Shown here piece by piece: positions 16,476 through 26,167 of a stretch of 27,548 bases of DNA. The position numbers and the translations under genes are program-made. The stretch is from an uncultured bacterium. GTDB taxonomy: Bacteria > Bacteroidota > Bacteroidia > Sphingobacteriales > Sphingobacteriaceae. Location of the stretch: NCBI GenBank assembly GCA_903958995.1, contig CAJBVG010000116.1, positions 1 through 27,548 on the forward strand. The letters are read 5' to 3'. The notes beneath the pieces were generated by a model. The model was not told the origin of the DNA. It ran no database searches and saw nothing but the letters and a program-made list of their open reading frames with translations. Positions within the stretch are counted from its first letter, which is position 1. The number at the start of each line of letters is the position of its first letter.

Positions 16476-17879
16476 TTATTCGTAACAGCCTATTGTAGAG
16501 GGACTTACTCTCATTATTCCATCGGCATCGTTTAATAATACGGCTGGACTAACTTGATATTCTGCTTTTCCACGTGCAATGGAACCCACTTTTAATCGGT
16601 AATTCTCAGTAAAATTATTAGATAAGGTAATACTAGGGTCTTTAAATAATGGGTCCTTATTGATTAAATTGCTTGATGCCCATGTTTTAGAGGTTTTAAG
16701 CATATTGTTTTCAGTTATTATACTTGCAGTCGCTGCACTTCTTGACTCGGTATAATACTCATCTTTTAAACTGCCCGTAACGATATTGTTTTTAAACACC
16801 ATATTTAATGCATCTGTATATGGAACATCATTAATCAAGAGGTAATCGGTAATAGCAACGGCAGGCGTTTGGCGAGAAGTAAAGCTATTGGTTTGTGCAA
16901 ATGTATTATGTATAACCGAATACGTTCCACCGAACTGAGTAAGCAATGCATATTGCCCACAAGCAAAAATTAAATTATTATAAGCATTAACATTCCCATC
17001 AATTAAATACATCCCGGTAACGGTGCTGTATTTTATAATAGAGTTGGTAAGCGTTAACTGTGGTTGAATTCCGTAAATAGGGAATGTTCCAACTATCACA
17101 CCATACACAGTACCTTTTATAGTTGTGTAATTTATTTTATTATTGATACTTCCAGGTAAAAATTGAATAGAATTCCATTGCCCCGGTTCGTTGTAGAATT
17201 GGGACTCTCGGCGATCTCCTTGAATGATAATACTATCTTGTAAAGTACCATTCATTTCCAAAGTTCCTTTTGATAAAATGATTGCATTCTTATGCATATA
17301 AATTTTCACCCCGGGGTTAATTGTTAATGAACTCAGTGTATCCACTAATATTCCACCATATATAACATAGGGTAAATCGTTAGTCCAGGTTTGGTTTCCA
17401 GTTATAATGGAATCGACAAAGAAATGTGCATTTTGTCCCAAAGCAACAAGCTCTACTTTTTGAATATTGGTATTGGTTTCAAATGTTAATTGTTCAGAAA
17501 CAAAAAAAGGCAAGTTACTACTACTTGCATTTCCCTTCACTGTAATTTCTACGAATCCGAATAAAGAATCCTTTGCAGGGATTTCAATATTGCGCAAATG
17601 GTTACCCGAATACCCATCAATATTTATACGGTACTTCGCAAAGGAAGTAGAATCTACTAAATCAATTTTAGATATATTAATAGCACTGTTATTACGATTG
17701 TAAATCTTAATGCGTTTAGTGATCGAACCTACTGTAGTAAATACGGTATCAAACAGAATCGTATCCGTTGAGAATTCTAATTTTGCAGCAGTACTAGTTG
17801 TTACGTCTAAATCTGTTTTACAAGATTGTAATACGGCAATGATCAACAATAAAAATAGAAATATTCTAGTATGCTTCAT
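16476..17879 (-). CDS. Lipoprotein with right-handed beta-helix domain
   Basis: The 467-residue product has a lipoprotein signal peptide with lipobox VLQSC (Cys20). An immunoglobulin-like N-terminal half (FDTVFTTVGSITKRIKIYN, about 40-150) resembles domains found in other secreted Bacteroidota proteins. The C-terminal half (about 165-460) has pectin-lyase-like right-handed beta-helix turns (LTINPGVKIYMHKNAIILSKGTLEMNG, GQWNSIQFLPGS and NSIIKYSTVTGMYL are typical). No catalytic residues for polysaccharide cleavage are recognisable, so a structural or binding role is as likely as an enzyme. It is divergent from the 980-aa T9SS cargo gene across 66 bases and probably works on the cell surface or in the outer membrane. 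Its -7-like TAACTTCG (17886-17893) is very close to the ATG. Confidence 0.8.
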   Translation of the reverse strand: MKHTRIFLFLLLIIAVLQSCKTDLDVTTSTAAKLEFSTDTILFDTVFTTVGSITKRIKIYNRNNSAINISKIDLVDSTSFAKYRINIDGYSGNHLRNIEIPAKDSLFGFVEITVKGNASSSNLPFFVSEQLTFETNTNIQKVELVALGQNAHFFVDSIITGNQTWTNDLPYVIYGGILVDTLSSLTINPGVKIYMHKNAIILSKGTLEMNGTLQDSIIIQGDRRESQFYNEPGQWNSIQFLPGSINNKINYTTIKGTVYGVIVGTFPIYGIQPQLTLTNSIIKYSTVTGMYLIDGNVNAYNNLIFACGQYALLTQFGGTYSVIHNTFAQTNSFTSRQTPAVAITDYLLINDVPYTDALNMVFKNNIVTGSLKDEYYTESRSAATASIITENNMLKTSKTWASSNLINKDPLFKDPSITLSNNFTENYRLKVGSIARGKAEYQVSPAVLLNDADGIMRVSPSTIGCYE

Positions 17880-17945
17880 GGGCTACGAAGTTAATGAAAT
17901 TTTGTATATTCGTAATATCAATCTTACGCTAATAACTTGTTGATA

Positions 17946-20888
17946 ATGAAAACTATTCACTTATCCCTCGCACTTCTCATTGTTTCTTTTTATTCGATAA
18001 ATGCAGAAGCAAATTGCCCTGCAAATTCTGCACCAAGTGCAATTACAAGTACTTCAGTTTGCAAAACAGGATATTCTAATTTCAGTGCAACACTAAACGA
18101 TTTGACGAATACTTTAGTGTGGCTTGATTCTGCAAATCGTATTTTAGGACAAGGAAATAATTATCAGCAATTTATTGCAAGAACAGGCTTATCGTTTAAA
18201 GCAGCAGAAATGGGTTATGATGGAATCACTACAAAAGTAGGACCATTAGCTTCTGCGTTTAGTTCAACTTACCCTTCACAAAATTTCACGAACGGACAAT
18301 ATTTTACTTGCTTATCGGCATTGCGAATTGATTCCATTTCATTACGAAGTAATAATCCGATTTCCGGGAATATTCAAATTTGGTCGAAAGCTCCTGAAAA
18401 TGGTGGTTATGTAATACGAAAAGTACCTTTCAATATTACATCTTCTGGACCAAAAAACACTAGAGTAAGAATGGGTGTATTATTAAGCACCGGCAGTTAT
18501 TTTATGAATGTTGAAGTAACATCAGGAACTGGAATATTATACCGAGCAATTGATGGAGCAACCTATCCATACACAGTAAGTAATTTAATCTCCATTACAG
18601 GTACAAATTTTATTGGCGACCTCGATCGTTATTATTATTTCTTTGATTGGGATGTTTCTAAAATGTGTATGAGTCCGATGAGTGCTGCATTTAGTCCAGT
18701 GGTTACACAGCCACTCAATAATATATTACCCTATTACGCTTTTTTGAACAATGGGATTCCATGCGATTGGACAAATACCGCACCTAGTATGAATTCAAAA
18801 TGGCAAAAAGGCAGCTCGCTTAATTTAACAAGTCCTGCATTTCCAATCCCTGGGAATGATACTAATATTTTAATATCAAATGATGTAACCTGTCATTGCG
18901 ACAAAAGTAGTGTACTATTAGAAAGTCCTTGGTTTGATTTAAGAGACTATTCTAAAGAAACTACAATTGAAGTTAGAATGGACTATTTATATAAACAAAA
19001 AAATAATTCGAAGGTATATATACGTGCTCGGAATGCATCGAACACCATAATAAAAACAGATTCTTTAAGTAATCAAATGGGATCGTTTGGATATTACACA
19101 TTCAATCTAAGAGAATTTATATTAAGTGATAGTGTACAATTATCTATCGAACATAGGGATAATGGAGGCGACAGTTCTGCCATTGCAATTTCAAATTTAG
19201 GCATTCATGAAATGTGCTCAACAGGAGTTGATTTAACTTTCGAAGCTAAGTTTGATACCTATGCTTCTGAAATTTCTTGGGAGATTAGAGATGCTCAAAC
19301 AAATGAATTAATTGTGAATAGCATTCCTTATGATGACATTAATCCATACGATAGCACACTTGCTAAAATCAATAAGAGGTTTTGCTTAACTAGGTATAAA
19401 CAATATAAATTTAAAATTAAAGATTCCTTTGGTGATGGTTTAGATGATGGAACAAACATTGGGAATTATAAACTATCCTTTGGTTGTTTTGTGATGTTAC
19501 AAGGTAGCGGGGCATTGCCTTATGGAGGTTTAGTATTACCCGACATGGCATGGGACTCTTTAGTATTTATAGCGGGCGACGGCCCAAAAATTGATATCGG
19601 ACCAGATGTAGTTTTAAACTTTAATGATACGCTAGTTATAGATGCAGGTCCAAATTGGAGCAGATACTTATGGAGTAATGGAGACACTACTCGAACATTA
19701 ACTTTAGTTGGTAGTCATTACTTGCCTGGGATTTATTCAATTGCTATTGAAGCTCGATTACCCAATTTGATTTGTGTTGCAAGAGATACGATTCGTTTAG
19801 AAATATTAGCAAACTTTAATCCAATTCTAAACATTGCTGTAATTACTGATAAAAAAGGAAGCGATATTATTTGGGAACTAAGAGATAAAAATACCGACAC
19901 CTTATTGATGACACGCGGCCCTTTCCCTGATGTGATTCCATATAATATTAATTTAGCTACTCATATCGATACGATAACTGTTAAACATTCACAGCTGTTA
20001 AGTTTTAAAATCATCGACATGTCGGGCAATGGATTGAATGATGGAACTGTTCAAGGAAGAGCTTGGATTAGCAATAATTGTACTCCAGAAATTTTCTTAA
20101 GTGATAGTGCTGTATTACCATATTCTGGTGCATTCCATAAATACGATTCATTAGTGTTTTTTAGCAGTGCTCGACCTAACTTTAACTTAGGAAATGATTT
20201 TGTATTGTGTTCAGGAGATAGCATTCTATTATCTGCAAATACTAACGCTAATGAATACCATTGGTCGACAGGAGAATCAACGCCAAGCATTTGGGTAAAA
20301 GCAGAGGATTTATCTTTAGGCGAAAACACGATAACTGTTTTTAATAATCAAGGTGTTTGCCATGATGTAGATACAATAAAAATAACTAAACGATTAAAAG
20401 CATCTGCACTCTTTAGTACTTCACAGACTGGTGGTAAATTAACAGCCATAGGAACTGCTTCAGGGCAACAAGCTTATCATTGGGATTTTGGTGATGGCGG
20501 AAGTGCTAATACAAGAGCCACCGTTCATCAATATAATGCTGATGGGAACTATACTGTTACCTATTCAATAACTGCGATAAATGGATGTTTAAATACTTCA
20601 ACAAAAAACATTAGCATTACTGGTGTAGGCATCAATGAATTAAAGGCATCACAAATAAAAATTGTACCAAATCCAAGTGTAGGTTTATATACCATCGAAG
20701 CATTAAATCATCCTATTGAAAAAATAGACGTTTACGATTTTAGTGGTCGAAAAATGTGCAGTTTCAATTACGTTGAACAAACCGATATTGTTAAAATGAA
20801 CCTTGAATTTTTAGAATCGGGGATTTACTTTATCAAAATTTATTCAAATCACTCAGAACTCACTAGAAAAATCATTCTGAATAAATAA
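17946..20888 (+). CDS. T9SS-secreted multidomain protein with duplicated modules and a PKD domain
   Basis: The 980-residue product starts at the ATG at 17946 with a signal peptide (1-22). An in-frame TTG nine bases earlier is rejected because the ATG begins directly before the signal peptide. An Ig-like stretch (about 30-90) and a jelly-roll-like region (about 260-415) follow. Two homologous modules lie at about 425-620 and 625-818; each has ISWEIRD or IIWELRD, a GDGLDDGT or GNGLNDGT loop, and a later WSNGDTT or WSTGEST strand. A PKD domain (HWDFGDGG, about 818-895) precedes the C-terminal T9SS type A sorting domain (IVPNPSVGLYTIEA ... GIYFIKIYS, about 898-980). It should be exported through T9SS and displayed on the cell surface or released; adhesion or binding is likely, with no clear enzyme domain. 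Confidence 0.88.
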   Translation: MKTIHLSLALLIVSFYSINAEANCPANSAPSAITSTSVCKTGYSNFSATLNDLTNTLVWLDSANRILGQGNNYQQFIARTGLSFKAAEMGYDGITTKVGPLASAFSSTYPSQNFTNGQYFTCLSALRIDSISLRSNNPISGNIQIWSKAPENGGYVIRKVPFNITSSGPKNTRVRMGVLLSTGSYFMNVEVTSGTGILYRAIDGATYPYTVSNLISITGTNFIGDLDRYYYFFDWDVSKMCMSPMSAAFSPVVTQPLNNILPYYAFLNNGIPCDWTNTAPSMNSKWQKGSSLNLTSPAFPIPGNDTNILISNDVTCHCDKSSVLLESPWFDLRDYSKETTIEVRMDYLYKQKNNSKVYIRARNASNTIIKTDSLSNQMGSFGYYTFNLREFILSDSVQLSIEHRDNGGDSSAIAISNLGIHEMCSTGVDLTFEAKFDTYASEISWEIRDAQTNELIVNSIPYDDINPYDSTLAKINKRFCLTRYKQYKFKIKDSFGDGLDDGTNIGNYKLSFGCFVMLQGSGALPYGGLVLPDMAWDSLVFIAGDGPKIDIGPDVVLNFNDTLVIDAGPNWSRYLWSNGDTTRTLTLVGSHYLPGIYSIAIEARLPNLICVARDTIRLEILANFNPILNIAVITDKKGSDIIWELRDKNTDTLLMTRGPFPDVIPYNINLATHIDTITVKHSQLLSFKIIDMSGNGLNDGTVQGRAWISNNCTPEIFLSDSAVLPYSGAFHKYDSLVFFSSARPNFNLGNDFVLCSGDSILLSANTNANEYHWSTGESTPSIWVKAEDLSLGENTITVFNNQGVCHDVDTIKITKRLKASALFSTSQTGGKLTAIGTASGQQAYHWDFGDGGSANTRATVHQYNADGNYTVTYSITAINGCLNTSTKNISITGVGINELKASQIKIVPNPSVGLYTIEALNHPIEKIDVYDFSGRKMCSFNYVEQTDIVKMNLEFLESGIYFIKIYSNHSELTRKIILNK

Positions 20889-20925
20889 GTATAATTTTCT
20901 AACCATATAGCACACGTTGTTGTTT

Positions 20926-20950
20926 TGCACTAGTATATATAACTAGTGCA
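20926..20950. repeat. Perfect inverted repeat in the 212-bp gap between T9SS genes
   Basis: TGCACTAGT and ACTAGTGCA flank ATATATA, giving a 9-bp stem with a 7-base loop. It follows the T9SS gene stop by about 37 bases, but no T-run follows, so its role as a terminator is unclear. Confidence 0.6.
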
Positions 20951-21100
20951 GAATAATATCTTAATAATCAGCGCTTTTTTAGAAATAGACTGATACTACA
21001 AATAGTACATTTGCCACTCCTTTGACATTTAATTTGCATTATTAAGAATAATTATTGTTAAATTTAATATCGACCTAATATTTAAATCAAACAAATAATT

Positions 21101-24100
21101 ATGGATAACAATTTACATTTAAGGGGGGGAACGAAGAAATTACTTCGATATTTCCTTGGAGTAATTATTATTACTCTTCAAGTAGGTTTGGCTCAAGCAC
21201 AAATCTTCACAGAAAATTTTAACGGTACGGCATTCCCGCCAGTTGGTCCACCATCTGTTTCAAACCCTGTTAGTTCGGGTGTTACAGACGAGGGTGAAAT
21301 CAAATGGTATAGAGGTGATACAATTACTGTTACTAATGGTTCAACAAGTAACGCAGGTATTAACCCAGGTAGAGGTGGAACAGGTTTCGCAGCTTGTTTT
21401 AATACATGGGATATTGCTGTTGGTGCAAAAGCAGATTTAGTTATAAATGATATCGACTTATCTTCAATTTCACCATACGCTGTAGTTAAATTTTGGATGA
21501 TTAATACTAGTGGTACTGACGTCATCAAAGTTTTTGCACGTAACGGAACTGATCCTTATGTACAAGTAGGTAATGCTAGTTATGGTGTATTTGCTGCATT
21601 TACAGAAATCACTATTTCTTTACAAGCATATTCTGGACCAGGTAAGACTTCGGTAGACTTACGCTTTGAAGCTACGAGTGACTACGGTGCAACGAATATT
21701 GGTTTAGATGATATCAGCATTGCGCTACCTAGTCCAATGTCATTTGTATCTTCAACTTCATTCCAAAAAGCTAATGATGTTGAAATTTTCAAACCATTAC
21801 CAAATCAATTGATCACAAGATTATCTCTTGTTTCTTTAGGTGTATTAAATGCATTAGTTCCATCTACATTCTACATGAATACAGCTGGTACTACAAATGC
21901 TGCTGATGTTCAAAATGCAAAATTATGGACAACGGCAGGAACAGCAACATTCGACCCAGCAACTGCTACACAAATTGGAAGTACAATTGCTAGTCCATCT
22001 GGAGCAATGACTTTTACTGGTACAACTGCAATGGTAGAAGGCAATAACTTCTATTGGTTAACGTATGATGTAAAAAACACGGCAACTAATGGAAACTTAG
22101 CTGATGCAACATTCGATTCTGTATTAGTTTCAGGAGTAATGAAATATCCAACATTAGCTAACCCTACACCAGCAAGAAAAATTATGCCTGCTGCTGTAAT
22201 TTATCCTAATGCTGCTGGAGGTTCGTCATCTGCAAATGGTCGTGGACCAGCAACTCAAGCATTATTCAACAGAACATTAAGTATATACCCTGCTACAGAC
22301 TATCCTAGTTTAAAAGCAGGTGATAGTATTAGTGTAGTAGGTTTTAATATTTTAGCATTAGGTGCTGCACAAGCTACGGTAACAGGTAACATTAAAATTT
22401 ACTTATCGAATACAGCTGATGCCTCATTTTTAAAATCAACTACATGGGCAACAGCCATCACTGATATGACATTGTTATATGATGGACCGTTAACTATCAA
22501 TCCAGAAACTGGAACATATGATATCCGCTTACAAACTAAATTCGGTTACACTGGTGGTAACATGTATTTAGGTTATGATTGGGCATTAACATCTGCTGTA
22601 ACTACTGGAGCTACATACGATTGTAATGCAACTGCAGTAGGTGGTGGCAATGGATTAAGAAATATTACAGGTGCAACAGCAGGAGCTACACTTACTGGAA
22701 ATTCTGCATTTAGACCGGCTGTACGTTTCGGTAAAACTGCACCTGGCAATGATGTAAGTGTAGAAGCAATATATACGCTTACACAAATGCCTCGATTAGC
22801 AGGTTCTCCACATCAAGTTAAAGCAGTAGTTAGAAATAATGGTTATAACCCTATCAATTCTTATCCTATTGGATTAAATATTAGTGGGGCAAACATCATG
22901 ACCAGTACAAAAAATGTAACATTGCGTTTTGGTGAATCAACTACTGTTACGTTTGATAATTTTTCAGCAATAAATAATGGAAGCAATTCCGTTTCTGTAG
23001 CTGTAGGTAGTGATGATGTGAACTCAAACAATACCATGACTGTTTCACAAGTTGTAAACCCTACAACATTTAGTTACTCTGATATAAATCCAGCAACTAA
23101 CTCAATTGGTTACAATACAGGTTCTGGATTACTTTTAAATAAATATCATGCTAATGGTGGTTGGTTGATTGATAGCGTTAGAGTACAAATTTCGGCTGGT
23201 ACTACCAATGATACTAAAAAAGTATTTGGAGTAGTTTTAAATTCAGCAGGTGTAATCATAGCTAAATCAGACACCGTAACTTTAACTAGTGCAGATTTAG
23301 GTAAGCTGAAATCATTCGCTATCGTAAATCCAAAAGTTGTTTATGAAGAAGATTTTTATGTTGGGTTATCTCAAGTTGCAAATGCTGTAGGTTATTTCCC
23401 TGTAGGAACTCAAACTGAAAGCCCTACTAGACCTGGTGCTTATTATACAGCATCAAGTAGTGGAGGTGCTACAAGTCCAGCTACTACCTTTGGAAGATTC
23501 ATGATTGATGCAAATGTTGCAACTCCTGCGACTCCTCCAGTAGTAAATTTAGGAACAGACACAGTAATTTGCCCAGGTGCAACTGTAGTTATTAATGCAG
23601 GTAATCCAGGTTTAATATACTTATGGTCTACAGGTGATACCACACAAACTATTACAGTAGATACAACTGGTATTTACACTGTTACTGTAAAAAATTCACA
23701 AGGCTATCCAGTAATGGATACTAAAGTTGTAACATTAGGTCCAGCACCGGTTACTGCTTCCATGTTAAGTAGTATGCCAAATGGAGCTTGTGTTGGAACT
23801 CCAATTACATTTTACGCATCAGGTTTGAATGTTGGTTCTGCTCCTTCTTATGTATGGAGAAAAAACTCAACAATTATCCCTAGTGCTACGGGTGCTTCAT
23901 ATACTAGTAACACTTTAGCTGATAATGATACGATTAGTGTAAGCATTACGTCTAACTCGTCTTGTATATCTGGTAATGCATCAGCAACTACTTCAATAGT
24001 TGTAGATGTATTCCCAATTTTACCAGTTAACATTTCTATTTCATCAAGTACTAGTTCAAGTGTTTGTAAAAATGATACTTTAACTTTCACTGCTGTGCCT

Positions 24101-25339
24101 ACAAATGGAGGAACTACTCCTTCATATCAATGGACAATTAACAGCAGCCCAATACCAGGTGCGAATGGTACTACATTTGAAATCACAACTTTGAATAATA
24201 ATGATACAGTTCGTTGTATTATCACACCTAGTGAATCTTGTGATGGAATAAAAACATCTAATGCAATTGTTGCACAAATATTAAACCCTGCAAGTGCTAC
24301 ATTTACCACTAGTGTTTCGAGCAGAACTGTAACCTTCACAAAAACATTTGCCCAAACCGCTACTTATTTTTGGTCATTTGGAGATGGAAATACTTCTAGT
24401 ACTGCTAACCCAACGCATACTTACACTGCAGATGGAACATATAATGTGACATTAGTTGCCAATAATGCTTGTGGTGTAGATAGTACTACTCAAAGCATAG
24501 TAGTTAGTACAAAAGACTTTCAAGCTACAGCAATTACAGGTGTAACCACAGGTTGTACAATTTCTAATTTAGGAGTAATTAGATTAGGCATTAAAAATTT
24601 AAGAGCTATTGCTGCTCAAAACATAAATGCTTCATATCAAATTAATGGTGGTACAATTCAAAATGGAACTTTAGCAAATCTGAATGCAAGCGCTACTGCT
24701 ACACTTAACTTCACTCAACGTGCTGACCTTTCTGCAGACGGAGTTTATGTGATAAAAGCTTGGGTAAACGATGCAGAAGATTTCGATCGTTCTAATGACA
24801 CAATTACTATAACTGTAGTCAATCAAGCTAAACCAAATGCAGGATTTACTTCTGCGATAGGTGTTAATGGTGCTGTATCATACACAAATACTACAACTTC
24901 TGATGTTACCGCAACATATGCATGGGACTTCGGTGATAGTGGTACTAGTACAAATGACAACCCTTCACACACTTATACTCAATCAGGTACTTACACAGTA
25001 ACTATGATTGCTACAAATGCCTGTGGTGTTGATACAGCAACTGAAACTAATACAGTAGTTGTTTCTGGTGTTGCATTACAAGCTAATGAAAAATATGTAC
25101 GCGCATATCCAAATCCAAACAATGGTACATTTGCAATCGATTTAAGATTAACAAAATCTGATGACATTACTATTAACGTATTTAATGCGAACGGACAATT
25201 AGTTCATACGCGAGCGTTAGGTTTAATTAATCAAGAAAATGTTAATTTAGATTTGAGTACATTAACTCCAGGTGTTTACAATGTAAGCATACATGGAATG
25301 AATACTCAGATTGTGAAGAGAGTCAATATTATTAAATAG
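21101..25339 (+). CDS. Large T9SS-secreted adhesin-like protein with BNR-associated, Ig-like and PKD domains
   Basis: The 1412-residue product has a signal peptide (about 1-34, ending QAQ). After an N-terminal jelly-roll (about 37-208), a region resembling the BNR-associated sialidase N-terminal domain (about 213-360) and a second beta-rich region (about 365-545) follow. Next come a CARDB-like stretch (551-660), an unassigned beta-rich stretch (660-812), an Ig-like strand domain (812-870), two Ig-like repeats (about 880-970 and 973-1063), a PKD domain (1063-1137, WSFGDGN), a second CARDB-like domain (1138-1243), a second PKD (1245-1321, WDFGDSG) and a T9SS type A sorting domain (1328-1412, YPNPNNGTF ... 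GVYNVSIHG). No catalytic residues are recognisable, so adhesion or scaffold is likely. A seven-G run lies 22 bases into the gene. Confidence 0.87.
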   Translation: MDNNLHLRGGTKKLLRYFLGVIIITLQVGLAQAQIFTENFNGTAFPPVGPPSVSNPVSSGVTDEGEIKWYRGDTITVTNGSTSNAGINPGRGGTGFAACFNTWDIAVGAKADLVINDIDLSSISPYAVVKFWMINTSGTDVIKVFARNGTDPYVQVGNASYGVFAAFTEITISLQAYSGPGKTSVDLRFEATSDYGATNIGLDDISIALPSPMSFVSSTSFQKANDVEIFKPLPNQLITRLSLVSLGVLNALVPSTFYMNTAGTTNAADVQNAKLWTTAGTATFDPATATQIGSTIASPSGAMTFTGTTAMVEGNNFYWLTYDVKNTATNGNLADATFDSVLVSGVMKYPTLANPTPARKIMPAAVIYPNAAGGSSSANGRGPATQALFNRTLSIYPATDYPSLKAGDSISVVGFNILALGAAQATVTGNIKIYLSNTADASFLKSTTWATAITDMTLLYDGPLTINPETGTYDIRLQTKFGYTGGNMYLGYDWALTSAVTTGATYDCNATAVGGGNGLRNITGATAGATLTGNSAFRPAVRFGKTAPGNDVSVEAIYTLTQMPRLAGSPHQVKAVVRNNGYNPINSYPIGLNISGANIMTSTKNVTLRFGESTTVTFDNFSAINNGSNSVSVAVGSDDVNSNNTMTVSQVVNPTTFSYSDINPATNSIGYNTGSGLLLNKYHANGGWLIDSVRVQISAGTTNDTKKVFGVVLNSAGVIIAKSDTVTLTSADLGKLKSFAIVNPKVVYEEDFYVGLSQVANAVGYFPVGTQTESPTRPGAYYTASSSGGATSPATTFGRFMIDANVATPATPPVVNLGTDTVICPGATVVINAGNPGLIYLWSTGDTTQTITVDTTGIYTVTVKNSQGYPVMDTKVVTLGPAPVTASMLSSMPNGACVGTPITFYASGLNVGSAPSYVWRKNSTIIPSATGASYTSNTLADNDTISVSITSNSSCISGNASATTSIVVDVFPILPVNISISSSTSSSVCKNDTLTFTAVPTNGGTTPSYQWTINSSPIPGANGTTFEITTLNNNDTVRCIITPSESCDGIKTSNAIVAQILNPASATFTTSVSSRTVTFTKTFAQTATYFWSFGDGNTSSTANPTHTYTADGTYNVTLVANNACGVDSTTQSIVVSTKDFQATAITGVTTGCTISNLGVIRLGIKNLRAIAAQNINASYQINGGTIQNGTLANLNASATATLNFTQRADLSADGVYVIKAWVNDAEDFDRSNDTITITVVNQAKPNAGFTSAIGVNGAVSYTNTTTSDVTATYAWDFGDSGTSTNDNPSHTYTQSGTYTVTMIATNACGVDTATETNTVVVSGVALQANEKYVRAYPNPNNGTFAIDLRLTKSDDITINVFNANGQLVHTRALGLINQENVNLDLSTLTPGVYNVSIHGMNTQIVKRVNIIK
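21123..21129 (+). other. Seven-G homopolymer near the start of the 1412-aa gene
   Basis: Seven consecutive G bases lie 22 bases after the A of the ATG and encode part of Arg-Gly-Gly. Such a run in an AT-rich genome could change length by slippage; a change of one base would shift the frame before the signal peptide. Confidence 0.9.
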
Positions 25340-25346
25340 TAACTAA

Positions 25347-25381
25347 GTATTGAGATATTAGTATTGAGATACTAATATTGA
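25347..25381. repeat. Five tandem heptamers after the T9SS gene
   Basis: Units are GTATTGA, GATATTA, GTATTGA, GATACTA and ATATTGA, with no gaps. They lie 7 bases after the stop codon, before a strong terminator. GTATTGA is shared exactly with a unit at 10059-10065. Confidence 0.85.
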
Positions 25382-25387
25382 AAAAAG

Positions 25388-25421
25388 AAAAAAGGTTCCG
25401 ATTTTATCGGGACCTTTTTTT
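25388..25421. terminator. Bidirectional terminator between the T9SS gene and comF-like gene
   Basis: A 15-bp stem pairs AAAAAAGGTTCCGAT (25388-25402) with ATCGGGACCTTTTTT (25406-25420) across a 3-base loop, with one G:T pair. T-runs at the 3' side on both strands make it a classic intrinsic terminator for both convergent genes. It touches the comF-like stop codon. Confidence 0.88.
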
Positions 25422-26118
25422 ATGCTACTGCGATTGTAGCAATCCATACTCCAGAACAACCTGATTTCATAAGGGTTTCCACGCAGGCTTCTAATGTTGA
25501 ACCTGTAGTGATAACATCATCAACTAATAATATATTTTTATTTGTAATTTGATTTACTTGAATACATTCAAACACATCTTGCATATTTTCATATCGCTGA
25601 TAGCGAGATTTTTTGGTCTGTGTTGATGTCGCGGTTTTCCTAATTAAAATAGCATCATCCCATTTAATTTTCATCGCATCTGCATAACCCTCCGCTAATA
25701 ACGATGATTGATTATATCCACGTTGTTTTAATTTTTCTGGATGCAATGGAACTGGAAGAACTATATCTATCAAATTAAATAATGGTGACATTGATAATTG
25801 TTCTCCATGCATCTTACCCAACATTATACCCAACTTTTTTGATCCTTTATACTTAAGGTGGTGCAATAAATTTTGCACACGGTTTTTCTTTTTGAAATAT
25901 AAATAAGAGGATGCTGCTCGTATTCTCACTCTTCCATCGAATACTTTAAATGTTGTATTATATTTCTGCTGGTCATCAAACGTATAGGGTAATGACATTC
26001 TACAGGAAACACATATCCCGTCTTCTCCATCATATAAATGATTGCCACAAGCGTAGCACAAACTTGGATAAAGCAAATTGAAAAAATCAATTACATACTG
26101 CACACATCTCTTCCACAT
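25420..26118 (-). CDS. ComF family phosphoribosyltransferase-like protein
   Basis: The 232-residue product has an N-terminal zinc-finger-like pair of CxxC motifs (Cys21/Cys24 and Cys36/Cys39) and a C-terminal phosphoribosyltransferase domain with the PRPP motif LVDDVITTGST (198-208). This layout is typical of ComF/GntX proteins, which are linked to DNA uptake or, in some bacteria, to fructose-amine or other unrelated functions. The biochemical role is not settled. It follows the rlmN gene by 49 bases, a gap containing a TGCATATATGCA palindrome (26155-26166), and a TTG-N20-TAACTTG stretch on the minus strand could be a weak promoter. Its stop codon overlaps the shared terminator. Confidence 0.92.
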   Translation of the reverse strand: MWKRCVQYVIDFFNLLYPSLCYACGNHLYDGEDGICVSCRMSLPYTFDDQQKYNTTFKVFDGRVRIRAASSYLYFKKKNRVQNLLHHLKYKGSKKLGIMLGKMHGEQLSMSPLFNLIDIVLPVPLHPEKLKQRGYNQSSLLAEGYADAMKIKWDDAILIRKTATSTQTKKSRYQRYENMQDVFECIQVNQITNKNILLVDDVITTGSTLEACVETLMKSGCSGVWIATIAVA

Positions 26119-26167
26119 AAATGCAAGTTACCTGCATCTAAATGAATTGTCAACTGCATATATGCAA

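Noticed and set aside
17937..17945. TTG as the start of the 980-aa T9SS protein
   Set aside because: The ATG at 17946 begins directly before a standard MKT-type signal peptide, so the three extra residues are unlikely.
20926..20950. Rho-independent terminator at the TGCACTAGT hairpin
   Set aside because: The stem is perfect but no T-run follows on either strand, so I list it only as an inverted repeat.
21193..21528. Antisense reading frame inside the 1412-aa T9SS gene
   Set aside because: Low-complexity repeats of Gly, Thr, Ser and Val codons open frames on the other strand. No domain or start signal supports it.
10052..25381. CRISPR array
   Set aside because: The tandem repeats are 7-8 bases with no spacers, no cas genes are nearby and no 20-50 bp repeat with regular spacing exists.
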